Shown: positions 32,892 to 42,530, counted from the first letter of the stretch. The stretch: DNA of 45,520 bases from Acidobacteriota bacterium (GCA_013289715.1 JABCZJ010000027.1:1-45520); one strand, 5' to 3'. Translations and numbers: made by a program. Notes: generated by a model not told the origin, from the letters alone.

Positions 32892-34181
32892 TCAGGAGGG
32901 CAGAGAAACCATTTCAGCGCGACCATGGCGCTTCTCAAACACCGCTGCAACAGCAATCGCAGTGAGCAACAGCACCACCGGATCAATCGGATGCCGGTAG
33001 CGCAGCGAAGCGTGCGTCACGTAGTAAATCACAGGATACGCAACCGGCCCCACCGCGAGTGGAATGGCATACGGGTCGCGCCTTAGAAACAAAACCACGA
33101 TTCCGCAAAACCCACCGATCGCCGCCAGCGTATTGCTGATCAACACCAGCCGCACCAGCGGCGACTCGGCATCGCGAAATCCCTCGATGGGCTTTTCCAT
33201 CCCCGCCCACGTCGCCACAAAGCGCCGCCCGTAAAGAATCATTTCCAGTTTCGGATGCGTGCTGATAAACGCGGTCGCTTTCTTCCACTTGTCCTGCATG
33301 AACGCCGTCTCACCCATGTGAATATAGCTTCGAATCTCCGCACGCTCCGGATCCGCCGCCGGCACCACCTGCGATTTTTCATCGAATTGTTCGTTATTCC
33401 CCAGCCACAATTCAAAAGGGAAGTTGGAACGCAGCGGAATGAATCGGTGAAACGCAATATAATTACGCACGGTCCAGGGCACGCAGCACAGACCGACAAT
33501 CGCGCACGCCAGCAGCGGACGGCTCAGGCGCGATCGTCCCCCTCGAGCCGCGCGATACGCCGCCCAACCCAGCAGCACCGGCAACAGACTGCCCACCGAG
33601 GGATTGGTCATCAGCGCGAAACCCCACAACAATCCGTAGCCGCACCATGCGCGCAAGCTCTGCGTATCCGCAAGCTCCAGCGTCGCCCACAATATCGTCG
33701 CCACCAGCAACGCCGCGAGCGATGTATCCCAAACCCACTCGTATGGAATAATCACCGCGTTCGGAAAAATCGCCCACAACCACGCCGCACCGCTGGCCAC
33801 TCCCAATCCGCCGACGCGTTTGCCCAGATAAAATACCGGCACACAAGTAACCGTAGAAAACAGGATGTTGAGAAACACGACCGCAAAAAACGAGTGCGGC
33901 GTGTGAATCCCGAATACGCGGAACACGCCGGCGACAACGACTGGATAAACCGGCGTCAGCCACGCCGTCGGCCCCGTCTCCTGCCAATACGGCGAGCTAA
34001 ATCCATGCCCCGCCGCAAGCGAATAAGCGATGTTCCCCGTCTCATTCAAAAACGGCACCAGGCCAACCAGATCCGCCCGCATTTTGCGCTCTTGATTCCA
34101 CGCAAACGTCACCCGCGCCCCCAGCGCAATCACCAGGATCAACGCCAAAGACGTCGTAGCCTTCCACAATCGCGATTTCAT
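32892..34181 (-). CDS. membrane glycosyltransferase of the GT39/ArnT-like (PMT_2) class
   Basis: A 429-aa membrane protein from the ATG at 34181, which lies right before the first helix (WKATTSLALILVIALGARVT). A GTG 34 codons upstream has no ribosome site. About ten helices follow. The first periplasmic loop contains YSLAAGHGFSSPYWQETGPT, then AWLTPVYPVVVAG, the G/P-rich pattern common to dolichol/undecaprenyl-phosphate-sugar-dependent transferases. A later loop, NYIAFHRFIPLRSNFPFELW then LGNNEQ, is also typical. Such enzymes move a sugar from a lipid carrier onto lipid, glycan or protein on the periplasmic side. The acceptor is unknown. The gene is divergent from the NADH dehydrogenase gene. 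Confidence 0.75.
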   Translation of the reverse strand: MKSRLWKATTSLALILVIALGARVTFAWNQERKMRADLVGLVPFLNETGNIAYSLAAGHGFSSPYWQETGPTAWLTPVYPVVVAGVFRVFGIHTPHSFFAVVFLNILFSTVTCVPVFYLGKRVGGLGVASGAAWLWAIFPNAVIIPYEWVWDTSLAALLVATILWATLELADTQSLRAWCGYGLLWGFALMTNPSVGSLLPVLLGWAAYRAARGGRSRLSRPLLACAIVGLCCVPWTVRNYIAFHRFIPLRSNFPFELWLGNNEQFDEKSQVVPAADPERAEIRSYIHMGETAFMQDKWKKATAFISTHPKLEMILYGRRFVATWAGMEKPIEGFRDAESPLVRLVLISNTLAAIGGFCGIVVLFLRRDPYAIPLAVGPVAYPVIYYVTHASLRYRHPIDPVVLLLTAIAVAAVFEKRHGRAEMVSLPS

Positions 34182-34497
34182 CTTGAAAGGGTCACCGCGC
34201 GCGCCGTTCAGTCTATCGCGGATGCGCTCAATGGGACCAACCACAAACCGCGCGGCCAACCTACCGCCGGCTGATGCTTTCACTCACGCCCGCGCATCTG
34301 ATAGCGTGGGGGCGCGGAACGCGGTTTGCGACAAGACGCAAACGCGGAATGTGGTGCGCGCGGTTTGAGGACTTGCGCAAGTTTCGAATGTGCGGATTTT
34401 GTAGCGCCGGTCTTCAGTCCGCCATCGATCCGCGCCACGGCACAGGCAGCCCGCCGCGATCGTCATCTTGGTTTTATGCAAGGAGTCGATCATCGAA
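34182..34497. other. divergent intergenic region with one REP-like unit
   Basis: No gene was seen in 316 bp. A GTAGCGCCGG unit at 34401-34421, with a GGTC-TTCA-GTCC hairpin containing one T-T mismatch, resembles the units near the glucosaminidase locus. It probably also contains promoters for both flanking genes. Confidence 0.45.
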
Positions 34498-35784
34498 ATG
34501 CCAGACCCACACAAAGTCGTCATCATCGGTGGCGGTTTTGGCGGCCTCACCGCCGCGCAAACCCTGAAAAACGCGCCGCTGCAGGTAACACTCGTTGACC
34601 GCCACAACTACCATCTGTTTCAGCCGCTCCTCTATCAAGTGGCGACCGGCTCGCTTTCCCCGGCGAACGTTGCCGGCCCGCTGCGCCAGGTCCTGCGCAA
34701 GCAAAAAAACACGCAGGTGCTACTGGGCGAAGCTACTCACATTGACGCCGCCAACCGCCGCGTCATTCTCAGCGACGGTGCGCTCGACTACGACACGCTC
34801 ATCGTTGCCACTGGCGCCAAGCATCAGTATTTCGGCCATGACGAGTGGGAGCAATTCGCGCCCGGCCTGAAAAATCTCGATGACGCCACCGCAATGCGCG
34901 GGCGCATCCTGCTCGCGTTCGAAGCAGCCGAGCGCGAACGCGATGCCAAAAAGTTGCGCGCCTGGATGACGTTCGTGATCGTCGGCGCCGGGCCCACCGG
35001 CGCGGAGCTTGCCGGTGCGCTCGGCGAAATCGCGCACGATACTCTGCGCCACGATTTCCGCGCGATCGATCCGTCGCAAACGCGCATCATCCTCGTCGAA
35101 GGCACCGATCGCGCGCTTCCCTCCTATCCGCCCGTCCTTTCCGAAGCCGCGCGCCGAATGCTCGTGCGCCTCGGCGTGACGGTCAGAACCGGGGCGATGG
35201 TCACCGACGTGCGCGCTGACGGCGTCACGATTCGCGTCGGCGATCACGACGAAATTATTCCCACGCGCACCGTGCTTTGGGCCGCGGGCGTGCTGGCGTC
35301 GCCGCTCGGCGTGATCCTCTCGCAGGAAGCCGGCGCGAAACTCGATCGCGCGTGCCGTGTGATCGTCGAGCCAGACATGAGCATCGCAGGGCATGCGGAG
35401 ATTTTTGTCATCGGCGATCTCTCGAATTTCAGTCACCAGACTGGGCAGCCGCTTCCCGGAGTAGCACAACCCGCAATTCAGCAGGGCCACTACGTCGCGA
35501 AATTAGTTCGTGCGCGCTTGCGCGGCCAGAAACTTCCGCCGTTTCATTATTTTGACAAAGGAAATCTCGCGACCATCGGGCGAGGCGCGGCCGTCGCGGA
35601 TCTAAATTGGCTGCGGCTTTCCGGGTGGCCGGCGTGGCTGATCTGGGTTTTTGTGCACTTGCTCTACATTGTGCAATTTCAAAATCGTTTGCTGGTGATG
35701 CTGCAGTGGGGCTGGCTGTATTTAACTTTCGATCGCTCCGCGCGATTGATCACCGGCAAGAAGCATCTGCCGCTGGACCTGTGA
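34498..35784 (+). CDS. type II NADH:quinone oxidoreductase (NDH-2)
   Basis: A 428-aa flavoprotein. The FAD-binding Rossmann motif is at the start (VVIIGGGFGGLTAAQTLKN), with DRHNYHLFQPLLYQVATGSL, a signature of this family. The NADH-binding motif FVIVGAGPTGAELAGALGEI is near the middle. TVLWAAGVLASPLG and IFVIGDL are the second FAD contacts, and VAQPAIQQGHYVAKL precedes the C-terminal membrane-binding part (WPAWLIWVFVHLLYIVQFQN). It oxidises NADH and reduces quinone without pumping protons, at the inner face of the membrane. The GCAAGGAG before the start is 12 bases away, a long spacing. Its stop is one base from the stop of the convergent DUF2252 gene. Confidence 0.92.
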   Translation: MPDPHKVVIIGGGFGGLTAAQTLKNAPLQVTLVDRHNYHLFQPLLYQVATGSLSPANVAGPLRQVLRKQKNTQVLLGEATHIDAANRRVILSDGALDYDTLIVATGAKHQYFGHDEWEQFAPGLKNLDDATAMRGRILLAFEAAERERDAKKLRAWMTFVIVGAGPTGAELAGALGEIAHDTLRHDFRAIDPSQTRIILVEGTDRALPSYPPVLSEAARRMLVRLGVTVRTGAMVTDVRADGVTIRVGDHDEIIPTRTVLWAAGVLASPLGVILSQEAGAKLDRACRVIVEPDMSIAGHAEIFVIGDLSNFSHQTGQPLPGVAQPAIQQGHYVAKLVRARLRGQKLPPFHYFDKGNLATIGRGAAVADLNWLRLSGWPAWLIWVFVHLLYIVQFQNRLLVMLQWGWLYLTFDRSARLITGKKHLPLDL

Positions 35785-35785
35785 A

Positions 35786-37228
35786 TTACGACGCTGCAGT
35801 TTCCGTCGCGCGCACCTGACCGGCGCGAATCGCTTTCAGCAGCTCGGCGTGGTCACGCTCGGTCTGGTCCGCGTAGGTCACGGCAAATTCGCCGATCGCA
35901 TCGTCAAACGTAGTGTTCTTGCCCATGTAGCCGCCGATGCGCGCGGCGTCGCCGGTGCGCGCATGAGCGCGCGCCAGCGTCCACCCGCAAATCTGCACAT
36001 ACTCCAGCCACTCGGATTTCGTCATGCTCTCCAGATCGAATTTCATTTTCATGTCGCGCAGCTGCCGAAAATAATAATCACGTCCGTCGTCGCCGCGGGT
36101 CCAGCCCAGGAACACGTCGCTGGCCGCCTGCAACATGCGTTGCCCGGTCACCACTCGCTCGCCATGATTCGGGTAACGGCTCTTGCCCGCGTGCGCTTCC
36201 AGCACCGAAGGCAGCGCTTCCTTCAGCTGCAGCACCAACGCATCATCTTTTCCGGCCATCAGCAGCGCCACGTCACAGCGCGTGCCCACGCTTCCCACTC
36301 CCACCACTTTTCGCGCGATGTCCACAATGTGATAGCGATCCAGAATTACGCGCCGTTCTTCAGGCAGCGTCAGGCGGTAGCGGTGAAACAACGCCCGCAC
36401 GTGCTCGTCAATGATGGCGATGTCGCGCGGATGATAAACCAGCGGCGGGTGGTCAATGATCCGCCGCTTGCCGCGAGACATTTCTGTGATTTTCGGCAGG
36501 ATGTATTCAGCCGTCTGCATCTTTGCCGCGCGCTCCACTTTTTTCCAATATTTCTGGTCACGCGCCGTCTTTGCCTTCTCGATAAAAATATCCACATCAA
36601 TGTGCGAATACCACGCTTGCAGGTAGGGCATGCGCGCGTATGCGCGCATGTGCGTGCGATAGGAAGCCACCACCGCGCGCGCCGTTTCGCTGCAACGCCT
36701 TTCTCTTATTCCCTTCTGCCGGCCCGCCAGCACCACGCTCGCGGCCAGCCGCTTCACATCCCACTCCCAAGGCGCGGGAAGCGTTTCGTCGAAATCGTTG
36801 ATGTCGAATACCAGCCGCCGCTCCGGCGAGCCGTAGCCGCCGAAATTCAGCAGGTGGCAATCGCCGCAGGCCTGCACGCGAATCCTCGTAACTGGAGTCG
36901 CCGCCAGATCCCAGGCCATCAGCGCCGCCGCGCCGCGATAGAAAGCGAACGGTGATTGCCGCATGCGTCCATAGCGGATCGGCAGCAGCTCAGCCAATCG
37001 CCCGCGATCGGATTCCTTCAGCAGCGTCACCGGAACCGGACGATCGGCGGCAGGCGCCCACTTCGCATGAGAAGTCCGTGGCACGCGCTCGCGCAAAGCT
37101 CTACCCGCGGCCATGCGTTCTTCGGCGGTCGGTCCCAGCGAATCCTCGCGTGAATTGTCCCGCGCCTTGCTGATGCTCACCACCGCGTCCGCGTCACTTC
37201 CGATTCTTGCCGCCCGAGTATTTTTCAT
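35786..37228 (-). CDS. DUF2252 family protein (kinase-like fold)
   Basis: A 480-aa protein of the DUF2252 family. Hallmarks: RMRQSPFAFYRGAAALMAWD near 90-105, the catalytic-loop-like VQACGDCHLLNFGGYGSPER, DINDFDETLPAPWEWDVKRL directly after, and GVGSVGTRCDVALLMAGKDD in the middle. These resemble protein-kinase-like / aminoglycoside-phosphotransferase folds (HLLN near the catalytic Asp, DFD in place of DFG), but activity is unproven. RYHIVDIARK and SDVFLGWTRGDDGRDYYFRQ are further family blocks. No signal peptide or helix is present, so it is cytoplasmic. It may phosphorylate a small molecule, which is inference. Confidence 0.88.
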   Translation of the reverse strand: MKNTRAARIGSDADAVVSISKARDNSREDSLGPTAEERMAAGRALRERVPRTSHAKWAPAADRPVPVTLLKESDRGRLAELLPIRYGRMRQSPFAFYRGAAALMAWDLAATPVTRIRVQACGDCHLLNFGGYGSPERRLVFDINDFDETLPAPWEWDVKRLAASVVLAGRQKGIRERRCSETARAVVASYRTHMRAYARMPYLQAWYSHIDVDIFIEKAKTARDQKYWKKVERAAKMQTAEYILPKITEMSRGKRRIIDHPPLVYHPRDIAIIDEHVRALFHRYRLTLPEERRVILDRYHIVDIARKVVGVGSVGTRCDVALLMAGKDDALVLQLKEALPSVLEAHAGKSRYPNHGERVVTGQRMLQAASDVFLGWTRGDDGRDYYFRQLRDMKMKFDLESMTKSEWLEYVQICGWTLARAHARTGDAARIGGYMGKNTTFDDAIGEFAVTYADQTERDHAELLKAIRAGQVRATETAAS

Positions 37229-37412
37229 AGCCTATGCGATTCTCCGCCAGATAATACGCAGTAGCAAGCTCCGCCGTTTACTCGATCCCATCTCGTAGAT
37301 GGCCGACCCGGAAGGGCGGGGCTTTACCCCTGCCGTGCAGCCGCGCAAACCGGGAGCTTCAGCGCCGGAATCCGCGCTCTCCGGTCGTAGTCCAATATTT
37401 ATGAGACAGCTG

Positions 37413-37940
37413 CTATTCCGGCGCCAGCGACCGGATGAGCCCAATATCCAGGCGTCCCTTCGCGCCCCACCCAGTCGCGTCTTCCGGAATCGCGGGGCGG
37501 AACTGTTCGTAGAGTCGGAATGCCTGTTGCGAAAGCTCCTCCGGCCGGAAAGCCTTCGCCAGGTCACGCATTGCCTCACGCACATCCGCCAGCGACTCAC
37601 CGAACCTGCTCTCCAGATAATGCTCGACTCCCGGCGCCGCGATGGGTTTGTCCTTGATCACCGCGCGCACACCTTCCTCGGTATTAACCGCGGGCACCTG
37701 GCGTCCGGCAATTTCCACAAAAAATTCCTCCCCACGCTTCCGCGCACGCGCTTTCTTGATCTCCTGCAGCGCGGGTTTGTAGATGCCCAGGCGCCGGCCT
37801 TTCGATTGCGCAGTCAGCCCGGCCACAGCCTTGCCCAGCGAAAGCGCCTCGTCGCGGTTAAATCCCAGCCGCTCGGCAACGGTAGTGGCCCAGAGCGTCA
37901 AGACGGGCGCGCGGTTGATCAGAACATTTTGCGCGGTCAT
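37413..37940 (-). CDS. conserved protein of unknown function
   Basis: A 175-aa soluble protein starting MTAQNVLINRAPVLTLWATT, then VAERLGFNRDEALSLGKAVAG. An upstream in-frame ATG would add 27 poorly conserved-looking residues. The RAPVLTLWA...VAERLGF...EALTLGKAVAGL pattern is a widespread uncharacterised family. The middle (SKGRRLGIYKPALQEIKKAR) is basic and could bind nucleic acid. The C-terminal third is helical (FGESLADVREAMRDLAKAFR). No catalytic motif was recognised. It lies 58 bp after a response-regulator gene on the same strand. Confidence 0.75.
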   Translation of the reverse strand: MTAQNVLINRAPVLTLWATTVAERLGFNRDEALSLGKAVAGLTAQSKGRRLGIYKPALQEIKKARARKRGEEFFVEIAGRQVPAVNTEEGVRAVIKDKPIAAPGVEHYLESRFGESLADVREAMRDLAKAFRPEELSQQAFRLYEQFRPAIPEDATGWGAKGRLDIGLIRSLAPE

Positions 37941-37998
37941 GGAGAACAGCGTAGTGAATAGCGGTGTGAAAGGCCTGGTCGGCCGCCCGTGCCGAGTT

Positions 37999-38415
37999 CT
38001 AGGCGGCCAAAAGATTCTCAACGCGCTCGATCAACTTGGTTACGCCCTCCGATTTCGAGAACACAGCATCGACTCCAAAGAAGGATGTCAGCTTCCGGTT
38101 GATTTCTTCGGCATACATGGTCACCATGATTATCCGAATCCTCGGCTGTGTGCGGCGTAGTATTCCTGCCACTTCCAGGCCAGTGAGGCGCGGCATTTTC
38201 ACGTCCAGCAGAATCAAATCGGGTGTCAGTTCTTTAGCCTTCGCCACCGCTTCCACTCCATCGGTCGCTTCGCCACAAATCTCGAAGTCTGTTTCGCGCT
38301 CGAGTGCCTGACGGATTTTCGCTCGCACCATTTCGCTGTCATCGGCGATAAGGATCGTCCGGGGCCTGTTTAGTCCCGAACGGCCAGAGGCATCGGTTGG
38401 GGGCACGTTGCTCAC
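37999..38415 (-). CDS. single-domain CheY-like response regulator
   Basis: A 138-aa protein. An N-terminal tail of about 18 residues precedes one receiver domain: Asp25/Asp26 (ILIADDSEMV), phospho-acceptor Asp71 (LILLDVKMPRLTG), Thr99 (IIMVTMYAEE) and Lys121 (VFSKSEG). There is no output domain, so it probably acts by protein contact after phosphorylation by a kinase encoded elsewhere. KSEG in place of KP after Lys is a small deviation. The ATG is close to an upstream AGTGAGC; the ribosome site is weak. Confidence 0.88.
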   Translation of the reverse strand: MSNVPPTDASGRSGLNRPRTILIADDSEMVRAKIRQALERETDFEICGEATDGVEAVAKAKELTPDLILLDVKMPRLTGLEVAGILRRTQPRIRIIMVTMYAEEINRKLTSFFGVDAVFSKSEGVTKLIERVENLLAA

Positions 38416-38558
38416 TCCAGTAACTCAAGCTACATTCTAGTCCCTCCGACAATAGGGTGAATCGTGTAGAGGCAAGCGCGGAGATGCTGATTGGTAATTT
38501 AGCCAGTGCGTGGTTTCAGGTCTGGAGGTGCACTCGCGCCCGGGCATCGCGGGCAGTC

Positions 38559-38918
38559 TCAACGGTGCGTCAGTTGTGGTCTGGGAATGCAAGCGGGAAA
38601 GTTGACCTTCCAAAAGTTTGCCATGGGTTCCACTAATTCAATACCTACTGTCCATTTGCCCTCCTGCACCGAGCCCACATGCGCCACCCGGCATTCTTGC
38701 TCTTGGCCGGTACTCTTGTTCACGACCAAAATCCTCTGGCCCTCCCGTACCTTGGCGGCCAGCGCAAGCGCTCCTCCGTGAGCGTTCACCGAGAGCATGT
38801 GGGCAAACTCGTTGAAGGATTCCAGAAAAATGTCCTGCCCGAAAACATGCACGGGGATGGACAGTACGAGCCGCTTGCTCCTTCGGATTTGCCTGTCTGG
38901 TCGAAACTGTGCATTCAT
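38559..38918 (-). CDS. PilZ-domain protein (possible c-di-GMP receptor)
   Basis: A 119-aa single-domain protein. The RxxxR c-di-GMP motif is present as RRSKR at residues 12-16 (QIRRSKRLVLSIPVHVFGQD). The second motif, usually D/NxSxxG, is degenerate (NAHGGA), so binding is not certain. The remaining beta-barrel pattern fits PilZ: ALALAAKVREGQRILVVNKS, EQECRVAHVGSVQEGKWTVG, IELVEPMANFWKV. It probably lies in the cytoplasm as an adaptor for motility or polysaccharide secretion. It is near a CheY-like receiver but not clearly in one operon with it. Confidence 0.85.
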   Translation of the reverse strand: MNAQFRPDRQIRRSKRLVLSIPVHVFGQDIFLESFNEFAHMLSVNAHGGALALAAKVREGQRILVVNKSTGQEQECRVAHVGSVQEGKWTVGIELVEPMANFWKVNFPACIPRPQLTHR

Positions 38919-39041
38919 ACCACACCGAACGTAGAATCACGGCCGGTATGGGCGCAATAGTACTGGAGGCCCGAGCGCGTTGGCGGGTGATTTTCGAGGC
39001 TGGGCGGGTAGGCCACCTGCCCGGTGAGGGGGTGTCTAAAC

Positions 39042-39070
39042 CCGCACCCTCGCCTGCGGCGAGAGTGCGG
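39042..39070. repeat. long GC-rich hairpin (REP-like or terminator)
   Basis: CCGCACCCTCGCC (39042-39054) and GGCGAGAGTGCGG (39058-39070) pair at 12 of 13 positions around a TGC loop. It lies about 100 bp past the stop of the minus-strand NTF2-like gene, so termination is possible. It also looks like an interspersed repeat. Confidence 0.5.
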
Positions 39071-39172
39071 CACCCGTAAAATCAAAGGCGCAGCTTCCCG
39101 TGGCGTGAAAGGCTTGGCCACCCGCCGGCTCAAATCGAGTCACTTGCAGTCGCCATTAGGCTCAGGCGCCGT

Positions 39173-39649
39173 TCACTGTTGCGCTGCCGCGTTCCACATT
39201 TCCTGCTTAATTCTCCACTGCCCGTTCGCTTCTCGATGCAGGACCAAAGCAATCCCTCCCCGCGCCTCAATCGGTTCTTTTCCATCCGGCGGCTGCACCA
39301 CTTGGTGTTCAAGCCCCCACTCCGACGCCCAGTCCCCCGACACCTGAATATCGTGAAACTCTATCTCTTCTTTTTTCACTTTGTAGCCCGGCATCTTCGT
39401 CAAAATGTCTTCTGCCCGCGCCTGCATCACTTTCTTCCCTATCATCGGCGCTTCTCCGGGCATTAGCGCAACACCGTCATCCGCCCATAACGCAAATATT
39501 CCCGCCGTATCCATCTCCAAATGCAATTCCCGAAGATGATTGTTAAATTTTTCTGGTTCATCTTTTCTGCTCGCTGCGTGCCCACTCGCTGCACTCGTGC
39601 GCAACGCAATCAGTACGGCAGCTAGCCAGAAATTCCGAATCGGTCCCAT
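39173..39649 (-). CDS. secreted NTF2-like (SnoaL/DUF4440-type) protein
   Basis: A 158-aa protein from the ATG at 39649, which is preceded by GGGGTGG. A start 12 codons earlier would put basic residues before the signal. The signal peptide is NFWLAAVLIALRTSAASGHA, then ASRKD. The mature part is one NTF2-like cone fold: HLRELHLEMDTAGIFALWAD, DDGVALMPGEAPMIGKKVMQ, WASEWGLEHQVVQPPDGKEP, REANGQWRIKQEMWN. Members bind or convert small hydrophobic ligands, or have no known role. The export signal suggests the periplasm. No catalytic residue can be assigned. Confidence 0.82.
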   Translation of the reverse strand: MGPIRNFWLAAVLIALRTSAASGHAASRKDEPEKFNNHLRELHLEMDTAGIFALWADDGVALMPGEAPMIGKKVMQARAEDILTKMPGYKVKKEEIEFHDIQVSGDWASEWGLEHQVVQPPDGKEPIEARGGIALVLHREANGQWRIKQEMWNAAAQQ

Positions 39650-40049
39650 TTGCCACCCCTTTCTCCGGTGCAAGCCCACAGGCAAAACCTACCCAACGTG
39701 CCTGGAATTGAAAATCACCTTCCGAAGTCTGCTGGGACACATTTGAGAATGGCACAACTGCCAGCCGCACGGCGAGAATCGCCTGGGGCTTCAAGTCCTG
39801 CTAAACGTTACCGGAGTGTGTTTTTCTTTCTCGGTTCTCGGTCCTTATCCCTATCCGTATCTCTACGAATAGCGCCGAAAATCCGAATCAGTCAGCGTGG
39901 GTCGGGGCACTGTTGAAGCCCCCAAAGGACGCGACATGCTCGAGCCGGCCCAAACCGGGAACTCCACCCTCCCCGCGCCCTTGCTCCGCACCCCAAACGA
40001 ATCGCTGGTTTTTGTCGCGTTTTTCTCGATTACAAAGCGAAAGGCCGCA
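39650..40049. other. intergenic region, no feature seen
   Basis: About 400 bp between two minus-strand genes. I see no open frame with protein-like composition and no clear hairpin. It holds a pyrimidine-rich run near 39822-39860. Confidence 0.4.
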
Positions 40050-42530
40050 TTACTCGGAGCGCAGAGCGTCCATCACGTCGATGCGGGCGGCGCGCGCGGC
40101 TGGCAGCACCGACGCAACCACTGCTGCTGCCAGCAACACTGCGGCTGAGGCTACAACTGGAATGGTGTCGGGCATGCGCATATCCACGATGTAACTGTTG
40201 GCTAAGCGCGCCAGGAGATATCCGAATGCGGCGCCTGCGGCAATGCCGGCTCCAGCCATTAGCGCACCTTGCGCGATTACGCTGGCGAGTAGATTGCGCG
40301 GTTGCGCGCCTAGCGCCAGCCGAATGCCGAATTCGCGCGTGCGGCCGCTTACTGAAAATACCAACACGCCTGCCACGCCAATCACCGCGATCGCCAGAGC
40401 TACTGCCGCGAAGCCGCCGAAAACCAGGGCGTTCAGACGATCTGGAGTCAGCACTTCCGCGCGCACATCGTCGAGCGTTGCGGCTTTTTCCACGGGCTGA
40501 TCTACCGACAAATCGCGAATGATGCGCGTGATGGGAGTGACCAGCGCGTAGGGATCCGAATGAGTGTGCACGAACAAACGGCCGCCGCCGATCTCCTGAT
40601 CGAGCGGATGATAGACGGTGAGCGTGGCGCCGGGGACGACGTTTTCATCATCCACGTCTGCGGCGATGCCGACGATGCGGCGCGGGCCGGTGCTGACGTT
40701 AATAAATTGCATCACCGGGTCCGTCCACATGATGTGCTGGTTGAGCGCGTCGCTGCTCGGGAACATGCGGAGCGCGACGCTCTGGCTGACGATGACGACT
40801 TTCTCGCTGTCCTTGCGATCCAGGTCGTTGAAATCGCGGCCTTCGATAATGGGCACGCCGAGGGCGGCGAAGAATCCGGGCGAAATCGTCCGAAATTGCG
40901 CGTGCGGATCCTCTTCACCGTTCGCGCGCACGTGGCCTGCGGCGGAGAACTGGAAGCCGGGGCCGAAGATGCCCTTATCGCGCCACGGCACGGCGGTGCC
41001 GACGGCGACGCGATCGACTCCTGGCAGAGCGGAGACTTGACGCACGGTTTCTTTATAGAAGCCGAGGATCTGATCGGGCGTGCGTCCGTAGGAAACGACT
41101 GGAACGTTGATCGCGAGAACGTTGTGCGTGTCGAAGCCAGTGTGCACGGTTTGCAGCGCGAGGAGCGTTTTAAGCAACATGCCCGCGCCCGCGAGCAGCA
41201 TGAAACAGGCGGCGATTTGCGTGACGGCGAAGACGCGCAGACGTCGGCCGGTGCTGCCCGTAATGCGCACGCCGCCGCTGGCGACGTTCAGGCCGTTCGC
41301 CGCTTCCGCCGAAGGCAGGCGCGGGACAAATGCGAGGAGCACCGCGGCGACGACTGCTAGGGTCGCGCCGACCCAGAGCATGCTCGAGTCAACAGTGAGG
41401 TCGAGGGCGCGGAGCGAGAAGCGCGAAGCGTAACGCGCGAGGATTGCGACCATCGGCCGCGCGATCAATATCCCGAGTGCCGCGCCCGCGCCGCACAGCA
41501 GCAGGCTATCGATCAACAGAGTGCGGCGCAGCGAGGCGGTCGTGGCGCCCAGCGCGGCGCGGATGGAGAGCTCGCCTTCGCGGCGGACCGTGCGCGCCAG
41601 GATCAGGTTGGCGGCGTTGGAGCAGGCGATGACGAAGACCAGGATCGAGGCGGCGAATAGCACCCACAGCACGGTCTTCGCGCGCGAGGTGATTTGGTCG
41701 CGCAGGAACACGGCGCTGATTTGGAACTTCTCGCCGTGCGGATAGGCTTCGGGATGCTGGGCGACCATCGAACTGTAGACGGTGTACAGTTCGGCGCGCG
41801 CTTGATTGATATCAGCGCCGGGCGCGAGGCGGCCGAAAAGCTCGGTCATGCGATGCACGCGGCCGGTGACCATCGTCGCGGAGAGATGGTGCGGACTGGT
41901 GACGATGTTGGCGATGAGTTCGGTTTCGGCTGGATACGGCACCGACGGTTCGAGAACGCCAACGATCGTGGCGGAGCGCGCGCCGGCGGGATCGCCGGTA
42001 TCCAGTTTGAGAGTCTTGCCGAGGACGGAAGGATCACTGTGCAGCGAATTCGTCCAGAAGCGATAGGTGAGTACGACGGCACCTGCGGCGTTGGGGCCGT
42101 CATCGTGCGCGTCGAGCAAGCGGCCGAGCACCGGGTGCAAGCCCATGACTTCGAAATACGAGCCGTCCACGACCCCGGCGCGGACTTCGCGCGGTTCACC
42201 CAGACCGACCATGCTGAAGCCGATGATGGAGAAATCGCCGAACTGGCTGACGGTCTTGACCCGCGACTCTAGATCCTGGATTTCGGGAACCGAGAAGTTT
42301 TCATCCTCGACGCCGATGCCGGGGGCGCTTTGGCGAATATAGATCAGGCGGTTCTCGTCGCGATTGACCAGCGGGCGGAGGAGTACCCCCCGGACCACGC
42401 TAAAGATAGCGGCGTTAGCGCCGATGCCCAGCGCAAGCGTGAGAATCACGGTGATCGCCAGGCCCTTGGTGTGTGCAAGGGAGCGCAGAGCAACTTTCAG
42501 ATCGCGGAGTATCAGGTCAGCTGCGGGCAT
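40050..42530 (-). CDS. ADOP-type ABC transporter permease (MacB/FtsX-like), copy 4
   Basis: An 826-aa protein from the ATG at 42530, with AGGAGG ten bases upstream. There is no extra N-terminal domain; it begins PAADLILRDLKVALRSLAHT. The first helix is ITVILTLALGIGANAAIFSV. In the first FtsX domain the motif is RREGELSIRAALGATTASLR, more divergent than in the other three copies (GELSIRAALGA against REIAIRxALGA). The last domain has SGRTREFGIRLALGAQPRNL. The plan of two periplasmic plus two FtsX domains is complete. No ATPase gene is nearby. The upstream region carries the same TGTC/GACA element as copy 2. The neighbours are two tandem VWFA proteins on the same strand. The substrate is unknown. 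Confidence 0.9.
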   Translation of the reverse strand: MPAADLILRDLKVALRSLAHTKGLAITVILTLALGIGANAAIFSVVRGVLLRPLVNRDENRLIYIRQSAPGIGVEDENFSVPEIQDLESRVKTVSQFGDFSIIGFSMVGLGEPREVRAGVVDGSYFEVMGLHPVLGRLLDAHDDGPNAAGAVVLTYRFWTNSLHSDPSVLGKTLKLDTGDPAGARSATIVGVLEPSVPYPAETELIANIVTSPHHLSATMVTGRVHRMTELFGRLAPGADINQARAELYTVYSSMVAQHPEAYPHGEKFQISAVFLRDQITSRAKTVLWVLFAASILVFVIACSNAANLILARTVRREGELSIRAALGATTASLRRTLLIDSLLLCGAGAALGILIARPMVAILARYASRFSLRALDLTVDSSMLWVGATLAVVAAVLLAFVPRLPSAEAANGLNVASGGVRITGSTGRRLRVFAVTQIAACFMLLAGAGMLLKTLLALQTVHTGFDTHNVLAINVPVVSYGRTPDQILGFYKETVRQVSALPGVDRVAVGTAVPWRDKGIFGPGFQFSAAGHVRANGEEDPHAQFRTISPGFFAALGVPIIEGRDFNDLDRKDSEKVVIVSQSVALRMFPSSDALNQHIMWTDPVMQFINVSTGPRRIVGIAADVDDENVVPGATLTVYHPLDQEIGGGRLFVHTHSDPYALVTPITRIIRDLSVDQPVEKAATLDDVRAEVLTPDRLNALVFGGFAAVALAIAVIGVAGVLVFSVSGRTREFGIRLALGAQPRNLLASVIAQGALMAGAGIAAGAAFGYLLARLANSYIVDMRMPDTIPVVASAAVLLAAAVVASVLPAARAARIDVMDALRSE

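Noticed and set aside
37299..37412. Open frame (MADPEGRGFTPAVQ...) in the gap before the conserved unknown gene
   Set aside because: It reads as translated intergenic repeat-like GC-rich DNA and has no ribosome site.
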